A stretch of DNA of 64,000 bases from contig NC_092523.1 of NCBI RefSeq assembly GCF_037038585.1, positions 43,923,001-43,987,000 of the forward strand, written 5' to 3'. The stretch's first letter is position 1. Every line of letters begins with the position of its first letter. Shown here piece after piece: positions 56,025 through 63,313 of the stretch. Source of the stretch: Patagioenas fasciata. Taxonomy: Eukaryota; Chordata; Aves; Columbiformes; Columbidae. The notes under the pieces were generated by a model. That model saw only the letters and a program-made list of their open reading frames with translations, was not told the origin of the DNA and did not search any database. A program made the position numbers and the translations under genes.

Positions 56025-56165
56025 CTAGTCTCTCATGTCTGTATCCTCAGACATCTTGTCATCCAGTGTATCAAAGGCTGCCAAGAGATCTAAAGAAACC
56101 AAAACAACTGACAATTGTAAAATATAATTGAAGTGTGAGACTAGTGCTACTGCTGCATGTAACTG
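56025..56165 (-). mobile_element. Ancient L2/Jockey-like LINE reverse transcriptase relic
   Basis: The minus-strand translation contains LQLSVVLVSLDLLAAFDTLDDKM. This matches motif A of L2/Jockey-type LINE reverse transcriptases, whose usual form is close to VLLDLSAAFDTVDHDIL. Both the leading Asp and the AFD triplet are present. Upstream residues (ALVSHFNYILQ) fit the region before motif A. No YADD box, endonuclease or 3' end is recognisable nearby, so only about 45 codons survive. L2-type LINEs are known as very old, inactive relics in bird genomes. The exact clade is an inference from one motif; CR1-type motif A normally reads [10 protein letters not shown], which fits less well. Confidence 0.55.
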
Positions 56166-56189
56166 CATCCTAAATCTGGATGTAAAGAG

Positions 56190-56247
56190 ACAAAAAACAA
56201 AACCAAACAAACAAAAACCACACACACACACAAAACCCACAAAAACC
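56190..56247. repeat. A/C-rich low-complexity tract
   Basis: AAAAC, CAAA and (CA)n units next to the LINE relic, on its 5' side relative to the element. Confidence 0.75.
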
Positions 56248-56533
56248 TCAGGATGTCCAAGTATAGCCAAAACTGGTGAAATGCAGTCTTATTGACAATT
56301 TTCTTATTAAGAGAAGATAAAAGTGAGGTTATGTATCTAAAGAGACTCACTATGGAAACAGGAGACTAAAAAAAAAAAAAAAGATTAAAAAAAAATCACT
56401 CATTTATGAATGAATACTATCTCCTTTAAGAATGACCTTGTCTATTTAACAAACTCAAAAATTCCCTTCAGACTTCAGGGTGTAAGTAATTCCGTTTCTG
56501 GGTAGCCGAATTTCTAAATTACTCCTTTTTTCA

Positions 56534-56561
56534 TCCTTTCCTTCGTCCTTCCTTCCTTTCT
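56534..56561 (+). repeat. (CCTT)n-like pyrimidine tract
   Basis: CCTTTCCTTCGTCCTTCCTTCC, all pyrimidine except one G. Confidence 0.6.
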
Positions 56562-57589
56562 GTTTATCTGATAAATCTTTTTTATGTATTAGCCTTCTTA
56601 TCCCCATTGGTTATGTCTGCAGATTTCTTTGGGATGTCAAAGGACAAATCAGCTTGAGTTCTTCAAACACTTTTTGCAAGAAAGGAATTAATTTGTTCTC
56701 TTGCTCATGTACATTTGTTTTAACTCTAGATTAAAACATATCCAGACTGATTTCTTCCACCCTTTTATGAAAAACAATGCTTGTTAGGGCAATTTTGAGA
56801 ACACGGGGCATACTATACCACATTGATTCAAAATTATTACAAAGTTTATCTTGCAAAAGCACATTAACATGTTAAACAAGTAATTATACAAACATTTCTT
56901 AATAATTTTATAGATTTGATATTTTTATATCCTTCTACTGTACTACATTTGAAGCAACCAAACGTATCTTGATTGTGAGATTTTGTCCTTCCTGAGGTTT
57001 GAGATTTAATGAATTTGTAAAATGGCAGATACTTGTGTGACGCTGACAATAAAAGTTTCCTTTGAGCATCTCTTTTTCAAGAAGTAGCTAGTGATTTTTC
57101 CAGGTGCAGTCCCTTTCCAGCTAGCAGATGTAAAGATAAGATTCTCTTTTAAATTTTTAATGCACATTTATAGAATTTCATGTCAAAGTTCCAAATCCCA
57201 AACAAGACATACATTCTGTAACTCTTAGTACAAAACGATTCTGGATTTCAATCCAAGTGGGAGGTGAGCAAGGCATTTGTAGGTTCTTAAAAACTGTACC
57301 CAGTTTCACAATGACTTTACATCTTCAAATTCGGTTTTGAAATGACTACCAGAATTGTTATCTGTCTACTTTACACGACTTTACACTCTCTGCACCAACA
57401 TGAAGTGAGCTGAATTCAGCATTCAGATAGATTGTCCTCTTATCAACAAAGCAGACTTCATTATGAGACATCTCTGTTTATCTAACTTTTTTCTGTACAC
57501 ACTGTCTGAATGCAGTGTCAGACTCCTGTGGCTTAGTATGGCTACAATTACCTGTGGAGAAATGGTTTTTACAAATAACTTTTTTATAC

Positions 57590-57648
57590 AAATATATAGG
57601 TATATGTGTGTGTGTATATATACATATAAAATATACACACAAATACAC
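57590..57648. repeat. (TA)n/(TG)n microsatellite
   Basis: ATATAGGTATATGTGTGTGTG, then TATATATACATATAAAATATACACAC. Mixed alternating purine-pyrimidine DNA. Confidence 0.75.
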
Positions 57649-57780
57649 GGAAAAAATGTATTTTTTATATATATATATATGTATTTATATGTATACTTCT
57701 GAACACTCCACATGGAAAAAAAGATATATTTTATAAATATATGTATGTACATATATATATATACTTCCGAACACTCCCCT
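57649..57780. repeat. Tandem duplication, about 68-bp unit
   Basis: Two copies of an A-rich/TA-rich block ending in the same non-simple tail: TATACTTCTGAACACTCC at 57692-57709 and TATACTTCCGAACACTCC at 57760-57777. The 18-base tails differ at one base and are 68 bp apart. Each is preceded by GGAAAAAA and a TA-rich stretch, so the whole unit was probably duplicated and the TA part then diverged in length. Confidence 0.75.
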
Positions 57781-58906
57781 CTTTCAAAGCAATGAGAAGA
57801 GAGAAAAATAAGATTTTATGAAGGGCTGATATTATGGGGGCCTAAATGTTATTCTAACTAAAATTTTACTTCCTTCAAAATAACAAAAAAACAGGATGAT
57901 GAGGTCTTTTCCCTCCTCAAATTTCTCCCCCTTCTGCTTACCCTCTCCAGCCATGCTGTAGCCAGGCCTGTACAGAAGCCAGCTGTTGGAGAAGTCAAGC
58001 CAATGCCTCAGTACTTTTACATTTCTCACCATGCCTTATTTGGTTCATAGATCATTCAGGGACACGTGAAAGATGGAATTTATTTTGATTTCTCAAAAGG
58101 CCTTGGAGATCTGTATGTACTGTGACATTAAGTCACCCTGCCCTGAGAGTAGATTCTGGAAATAGTTTATGTTGATTATCATGATTAGTGTTGCACAAAA
58201 ATTTCTAATGGTTTGGCTAACAGACAACAACAACAGTTAGGCTACCTGTGGTGAGTGCCTCAGTTTTAATGGAAGTTCTATCTTGAAAGCATGCTCAAGT
58301 TTAATATTGAACTTCTTCCCACAACAGTTAGCCACAACCAAGGAAGAAGGACTTGAACTGCAGGGTGAATGCTGCAGGACAAGTCCACTGCTCTGAGGTA
58401 GGTGAACAGAAGCCACAAGGGTGAGAGATTTGACCAAGGACCTGTCTGTCCTTGCACTTGTATGGATCTCTTCCTCTGCTTTTTCATCAACACACTTCTA
58501 AAGTCCCTGGGTTTTCCTGGCATTGTTTGTTGCTGCATTGGAAAACCTCTTCCTGTTCAACTCCGCTCTTCATTCTTTCTTGTGCTCACACTTACACAAT
58601 TTCAGGTTTGCTGAGTAAGGAGTAACAGAGGAGGAGCAGAGGAAGCACATGTTAGACTTCATTATCGACCTTTACTCTTCTTTGTGACTTGTGAGTCCTT
58701 CTGTAGTTATTGCTACAGCATGTATTCATGTGGTTCTGAGCCAGTTGTACTTCATGAGCAGAAACACAAGTATTCTCTTTGTACATGGTAACAGAAGACC
58801 TGCGATAGATTCATGCTTATAATAAATAATGAAAAGAACTATTCCTAAATACATATATTGCCAGGGGTTTGGCACAGGTTATAAGGTCTGTAAATAGATG
58901 GCATAT
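57781..58906. other. Non-coding DNA, nothing recognised
   Basis: Slightly less AT-rich than the surroundings. Open frames of 66-86 codons at 58237-58614 show no recognisable motif. I see no repeat family. Confidence 0.4.
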
Positions 58907-58939
58907 TCACAGAATCACAGAATCACAGAATCACAGAAT
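58907..58939 (-). repeat. CR1 terminal octamer array (four ATTCTGTG units)
   Basis: On the plus strand TCACAGAA repeats four times in a row. CR1 elements end in such octamers instead of a poly-A tail, and the ends are thought to be recognised by the element's own reverse transcriptase. Confidence 0.95.
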
Positions 58940-60129
58940 TGGCTAGGTTGGAAAAGACCTCAGAGATCATCAAGTCCACCACCTCCCTTGGTAGGCCATT
59001 CCAATGCCTGATCACTCTCTCCGTAAAGAACTTCTTCCTAATATCCAGCCTAAACTTCCTCTGGCAGAGTTTAAGCCCATGTCCCCTTGTCCTATTGCTA
59101 ACTGCCTGGGAGAAGAGACCAGTTCCCACCTGGCTATAACTTCCCTTCAGGTAGTTATAGAGAGTGATGAGGTCACCTCTAAGCCTCCTCTTCTCCAGAC
59201 TGAACAACCCCAGCTCCCTCAGCCTCTCCCCATAGGTCATGTGCTCAAGTTCCTTCACCAGTCTTGTTGCTCTTCTCTGGACCCGCTCCAGCACCTCAAT
59301 ATCTTTCCTGAACTGAGGGGCCCAGAACTGAACACAATACTCCAGGTGTGGCCTCACCAATGCAGAGTACAGGGGAAGGATCACTTCCCTTGTCCTGCTG
59401 ACCACACTATTTTTGATACAGGCCAGGATACCATTGGCCTTCTTGGCCACCTGGGCACACTGTTGGCTCATGTTGAGCTTCCTGTCAATCAGTACCCCCA
59501 GGTCCCTTTCTGTCTGAGTGCTCTCCAGCCACTCTGTGCCCAGCCTGTAGCGCTGCAGGGGGTTGTTGTGGCCAAAGCGCAGCACCCGGCACTTGGCCGT
59601 ATTGAACTTCATCCCATTGGAATCAGCCCATTTTTCCAGTCTATCCAGATCTCTTTGCAGAGCCCTCCTGCTTTCCAGCAGGTCGACGCTGCCCCCCAAC
59701 TTGGTGTCATCAGCAAATTTGCTGATGATGGTCTCAATCCCCTCATCTAAATCATCAATAAAGATGTTAAACAGGACTGGACCCAACACTGACCCCTGGG
59801 GGACACCACTAGTTACTGGCCGCCAGCTAGATGCAGCCCCATTCACCAGTGCTCTCTGGGCCCGGCCCTCCAGCCAGTTCTTAACCCAGCAGAGAGTGCA
59901 CTTGTCCAAGCCACGGGCTATCAGCTTTTGAAGGAGTATATTATGGGAGACAGTGTCAAAGGCTTTGCTGAAGCCTAGATAGACCACGTCTACAGCTTTC
60001 CCCTCATCCACTAGGTGGGTCACCTGATCATAAAAGGAGATCAGGTTGGTCAGACAGGACCTGCCCCTCCTAAACCCATGCTGGCTGGGTCTGATCCCTG
60101 GTCCATCCTGGAGGTGCTGTGTGATTGTG
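58907..60129 (-). mobile_element. 5'-truncated CR1 LINE, youngest-looking copy
   Basis: A CR1 retrotransposon on the minus strand holding the distal two thirds of the RT domain, the C-terminal domain and the very short 3' UTR. The 3' end (low coordinate) carries four tandem terminal octamers, which identify the family and orientation. The 5' truncation is near 60129, where CR1 sequence (..CATCCTGGAGGTGCTGTGTGATTG) gives way to unrelated DNA. The reading frame is unbroken, so this copy has decayed much less than the other CR1s here. It lacks the endonuclease and the fingers part of RT. No target duplication is evident, which is normal for CR1. Confidence 0.96.
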
Positions 60130-60152
60130 TGATATTTTGGAAAAACACACAA
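58923..60152 (-). pseudogene. CR1 ORF2 reverse transcriptase, partial, open but catalytically altered
   Basis: A 409-codon open frame. The first eight or so residues (MCVFPKYH) come from flanking DNA; CR1 protein begins near [17 protein letters not shown]. Residues in order: [13 protein letters not shown] (about 25-37), motif [14 protein letters not shown] (58-70), motif [13 protein letters not shown] (114-125), the metal-binding FADD box (146-149), the [14 protein letters not shown] block, and the C-terminal [27 protein letters not shown] and [15 protein letters not shown] segments. The frame runs on through the 3' UTR into the terminal octamers. Odd point: residue 60 is Gly (codon GGC at 59975-59973) where CR1 has the catalytic Asp of DFSKAFD, a single A-to-G change. 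With no endonuclease either, the product could not retrotranspose by itself. Translation in the cell is not implied. Confidence 0.92.
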
Positions 60153-60208
60153 CTATGATTAGTTTATATTTTCCATTGTTCTGCTCAAGTTTTCACTGAA
60201 CTGCTGTA

Positions 60209-60252
60209 AAAAACCCGACCAAAAAAACCCAACAACAATAAAAAAAACCCCT
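60209..60252. repeat. A/C-rich low-complexity tract
   Basis: AAAAAACCC, AAAAAAACCC and CAACAACAAT units followed by A8CCCC, about 80 bp beyond the CR1 5' breakpoint. Confidence 0.65.
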
Positions 60253-61334
60253 ATCCGTAGGAAGACTGTGAAAGTCTTAAAGATAAAATAATCAATTTAT
60301 TTTCATCACTTCTGAGGATCACATGAACTGCAAACTGTTCTGGTGTCATAATCCTATTTTTGCTTTGAAAGCCTATGTAAAGAGAAATATAATTTTATAC
60401 TACTATAGCCCATGCAATTCCTATTTCCTTTCCTGAATATATACTAAGAATGTTTTCCTAGTACTTTTCCTGGCATTCTCAGTGAGTGACTTGAGTGCTA
60501 GAAAACAGAAGCAACTGTTATTGTAGCTGGATTAGAAAAGATTTTTTCCTTAGTCTAATGCAAGCTTTGGAAACGAATTGAGTATTTTTAACTACATAAT
60601 TTCCATTCTCAGCAACTTTACCATTCTGGGTTATAAGGAGCTGTAATTACACACTTTAGATTTTCAAAGTCATTTCAAGAGAACAGTTTTAAAAAACTCT
60701 TACATCAAAGTCTAGGATTAACCATGGATAAATCTTTTGCTCAGAGATTATAAAATACAATATAAATAACCAGCATGCCAAGAGAGACAAACCTGTGACC
60801 TTACAAATGTAAATTCCTTTTACATTACTGAAGGATGCTGCAAAACAGGTAGACCCTATTTGATCTGTTATTTTTTTGACTGATATTTTAAGGCATATTA
60901 TAGCCAAAGTCAGGACAAGATTGGTATAGCTGTAAGAGTACAAAATTCCATATGAACTACAAAAGTTCAAGGGGATGTGCCCTCTGCTGTTCTCTTGCTG
61001 CTTGCATCCAAGCCTGTTCCTGTTGTGCTGGGTACTTACACATGTTCTGAAATTACAGTCTGGCTGCAATATAGATAAACCTATTGCTTATGCAGAGTAT
61101 ATGGCAAGTAAAGCCAAATGATGTGATTGGGTTTTTAGAAAGCTGTTTTAATTTGTGTGATTGAATAACCATTCTGAAGTAGCTTCCTTGTGAGCCATGA
61201 TAATTACAGGCTTGCCAGGAGGTTCCCTTCAGATACCCAGTTCCAATTCCATGTTGGGAACACTTCATTCTAAGAGGTCCAGGAGAATGTTTGCAATTAA
61301 AGCAACCTTAAAATCATTCTGTAGATCACTTCAA
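60253..61334. other. AT-rich non-coding DNA, nothing recognised
   Basis: No repeat or gene recognised between the two CR1s. The 126-codon minus-strand frame at 60689-61069 has no recognisable domain. Confidence 0.4.
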
Positions 61335-61821
61335 AATCATAGAAACATAGAATTGTTTAGGTTGGAAAAGACCTTTAAGATCATCAAGTCCAACTAGCAC
61401 TGCCAAATCACTAAACCATATCCATAAGCGCCACATCTGCACATCTTTCATATACCTCCAGGGACGGTGAGTCAAGCACTTCCCTTGGCAGCCTGTTCCA
61501 ATGCTTGACAAGGCTTTCAGTAATTTTTTTTCCAAATATCCAATCTAAGCCTTCTCAGTGCAATTTGAGACCATTTCCTCTTGTCCTATTGCTTGTTACT
61601 CAGTGAAAGAGACCAACACCCTTCATGCTACAACCTCCTTTCAGGTAGTTGTAGAAAGTGATAGGTTTCCCCTCAGACTCCTTTTCTCCAGGCTAAACAG
61701 TCCCAGTTCTCTTAGGTGCTTCTCATAAGACTTGCACTCCAGACCCTCCAGACCTTCACCTGAACTCTCTCCAGCACCTCAATGTCTTTCTTGTAGTAAG
61801 GGACCCAAAAATGAACACAGT
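61335..61821 (-). mobile_element. CR1 LINE, 3' part (split by LTR)
   Basis: Minus-strand CR1 3' UTR and C-terminal coding part. On the plus strand it starts AATCATAGAAACATAGAATTG (decayed octamers), then TTTAGGTTGGAAAAGACC and TCATCAAGTCCAAC. Further in, CTTTTCTCCAGGCTAAACAG and CTCTCCAGCACCTCAATGTC match the NLFSLEKR and DIEVLER coding blocks in reverse. Frameshifts are present. It continues at 62857 after the LTR insertion, where the CR1 sequence resumes without loss apart from the duplicated ACAGT. Confidence 0.93.
61817..61821. repeat. Target site duplication, left copy (ACAGT)
   Basis: Five bases identical to 62852-62856, directly flanking the TG...CA termini of the LTR. CR1 normally has one copy here (GAACACAGTACTCCAGG). 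Confidence 0.88.
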
Positions 61822-61876
61822 TGTCACGGAATGCACCCCGAGATTAGTTTGAGGGACAACAGGATCCAAAACAACT

Positions 61877-61882
61877 TTTATT
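61877..61882 (-). terminator. LTR polyadenylation signal AATAAA
   Basis: TTTATT on the plus strand, so AATAAA on the LTR strand. A G/T-rich stretch follows (TTGTTTTGG, TTGTTGTCC), as expected of a downstream element. It is 55 bp from the LTR end, which fixes the short U5. Confidence 0.75.
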
Positions 61883-62103
61883 AAACCGGTGAAAAACAGG
61901 GTTTTAGCACTCCAAAAGTGACTTAAATATAGGTTCGGGTATTAGTTGAGGAAAATTATTAAGGGGCAGCAACTAGTACAACAGGAGGTCCACAGAGTGC
62001 ATGCACATGGCTTCACCCAAAACAATGCCGGAATCACCCCTGAGTCCCAGAGGAGTACACACTTGCCTGAACAGGGTGCGGGATTAGTCTTAAAGAGATA
62101 TAG

Positions 62104-62427
62104 GTACTCGTAGTGAGTACGGAAAGTGTACGCTCGTGATTCCGCGAGGGTAAATTTATAATACACTCACAATCCTGCGAGGATTAATTTACTTACACGT
62201 GCGAATGTGCACGGAAAATACTACACGTGCTTATATGGAAGCATGGGAGGAAAATACACTCGTGATTGTGCGAGGAAATAATTTGAAGTACGCGTGCAAA
62301 TGTGCATGGAATATAGATACACTCACGATTGTGCGAGGAAATAATTTTATACGTGCTTGTATTAAGCACGGGAAGTTACACGTGCATATGTGCACGGAAA
62401 GGATAAATATACTCGCAATCTTGCGAG
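62104..62427. repeat. Regularly spaced array of eleven short inverted repeats inside the LTR
   Basis: Inverted repeats begin at 62104, 62133, 62166, 62198, 62226, 62259, 62293, 62322, 62352, 62381 and 62412, steps of 28-34 bp with a mean of 30.8. Three stem types: GTACTC/GAGTAC (first), CTCG.../...CGAG (five units, e.g. CTCGCAATCTTGCGAG) and CGTGC.../...GCACG (five units, e.g. CGTGCTTGTATTAAGCACG). Between stems the linkers repeat GGAAAATA, GGAAATAATTT and TACAC-like words. So the array is a tandem repeat of about 31 bp in which the linker is fairly constant and the stem varies while mostly staying self-complementary. On the LTR strand it falls in the inferred R region, so it would be present in RNA. 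Function unknown. Confidence 0.85.
62196..62201. promoter_or_regulatory. CACGTG E-box
   Basis: First of four CACGTG palindromes in the LTR (others at 62224-62229, 62379-62384 and 62442-62447). CACGTG is the classic site for bHLH-ZIP factors such as USF, MYC/MAX and CLOCK/BMAL. Three of the four overlap the 5' side of CGTGC-type stems, so they may be by-products of the hairpin array. Binding is not shown by the sequence. Confidence 0.45.
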
Positions 62428-62562
62428 AAGTTTTACTCACACACGTGGCTGCAAGGCAAGTAGAGTCTCCATCCTGGGGAGGGGGGCTCTCGGCGGCAGC
62501 ACCTTCAGCTCGCGCTCCGAGAAACCGGCGACAATGGGCCCAGTCTCGACGAGAGAGTCCCG

Positions 62563-62570
62563 TTTTTATA
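62563..62570 (-). promoter_or_regulatory. LTR TATA box
   Basis: TATAAAAA on the minus strand (TTTTTATA on the plus strand), in the context CCAGTATAAAAACGGG. Transcription would start roughly 25-30 bp further on, near 62538, setting the U3/R border. Confidence 0.75.
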
Positions 62571-62597
62571 CTGGCTGATCAGACCTGACTGTAGGCA

Positions 62598-62610
62598 TTC
62601 TAGAAGCTTC
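62598..62610 (-). promoter_or_regulatory. Perfect three-unit heat-shock element
   Basis: On the LTR strand GAAGCTTCTAGAA, which is three inverted nGAAn pentamers (GAA-2-TTC-2-GAA) without mismatch. It lies 27 bp upstream of the TATA box, a typical proximal position. HSF trimers bind this pattern; activity is inferred. Confidence 0.6.
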
Positions 62611-62851
62611 TCTGCACCCCCACACCGTGTGTGGGGTGCCCCTGAAGCCTCCAAACATCCCCCACACTGGTCACAGGTGCCCAGCCGCTTACTGGCACCT
62701 TGGCAATCCCTTGTCCTAATGGCCCTCGCCAGGGTGCTCTGGGGCCAAACAAAAGAAGCTGTTAGCCTCACACAGAGAGAGAGGGGGATGTGCCTACTCC
62801 TCCCATGATGAAGGAGGGAGGGGGAGAAAGGGGGGTTTGCATTCTGCCACA

Positions 62852-62856
62852 ACAGT
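62852..62856. repeat. Target site duplication, right copy (ACAGT)
   Basis: Matches 61817-61821; see the left copy. Confidence 0.88.
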
Positions 62857-63313
62857 ATTTCAGGTAAGGCCTCACCAGCACTGAGTACAGGGGGCTAATC
62901 ACTTCCCTGGTCCTGCTGGCCACACCATTTCTGATACAAGCCAGGATACTGTTGGCCTTCTTGGCCACCTGGGCACACTACTGACTCATGTTCAGCCAGC
63001 TGTCAACCAGCACCCCCCAGATCCTTTTCCGCCAGGCAGCTTTCCAGCCACTCTTCCTGTACATTACATGGGGTTGTTGTGACCCAAGTGCAGGACCTGG
63101 CACTTGGCCTTGTTGAACCTTTTACCACTGGTCTCAGCCATTGATCCAGTCAGTCCAGTTCCCTCTGTAGAGCCTTCCTATCCTTGAGCAGACCAACACA
63201 TCCCACACAACCTGGTGTTATCTGCAAGCTTACTGAAAGTGCACTTGATCCCCTTGTCCAGATCATTTATAAAGATACTAAACAGAATCGAACCCATCAC
63301 TGAGCCCTGGGGA
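62852..63313 (-). mobile_element. CR1 LINE, 5' part (split by LTR)
   Basis: The continuation of the CR1 broken by the LTR. The minus-strand translation gives [24 protein letters not shown] and [13 protein letters not shown], cut exactly at the LTR border. Further 5' are the degraded HLGHNN region and PQGSVMGSILFSIFINDLDKGI. The metal-binding box reads ADNT instead of ADDT. The match to CR1 stops near 63313, just upstream of the PQGS block, so the element is 5'-truncated within RT. Together with 61335-61821 this is one insertion of about 950 bp, older than the LTR. Confidence 0.92.

Larger units (their letters stand above)
61822..62851 (-). mobile_element. Solo endogenous retrovirus LTR, 1030 bp
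   Basis: A complete single LTR inserted in a CR1. The ends are TGTCACGGAATGC at the left and GCATTCTGCCACA at the right. They form a near-perfect inverted pair with the canonical TG...CA and are flanked by a 5-bp duplication. Orientation is minus: on that strand there is a TATA box, a heat-shock element upstream of it, and AATAAA near the 3' end. I infer U3 of about 310 bp (62851 to ~62540), a very long R (about 670 bp) and U5 of roughly 40 bp. No gag, pol, env, primer-binding site or second LTR exists, so this is the product of recombination between two LTRs. A 5-bp duplication suits ERVL or some ERV1 groups better than 6-bp ERVK types, but the family is not identified. Open frames crossing it (such as 62199-62588) are incidental. 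Confidence 0.9.

Noticed and set aside
59004..59750. 248-codon plus-strand frame across the CR1
   Set aside because: Antisense shadow of the CR1 reverse transcriptase frame.
62104..62427. Regular palindromic units resembling a CRISPR array
   Set aside because: The stems vary and the linkers are conserved, the opposite of CRISPR repeats and spacers. The array is inside a vertebrate LTR and no cas genes are present.
62199..62588. 129-codon frame and neighbours inside the LTR
   Set aside because: They run through the hairpin array and GC-rich R region in several frames with no viral protein similarity. LTRs of this kind are non-coding.
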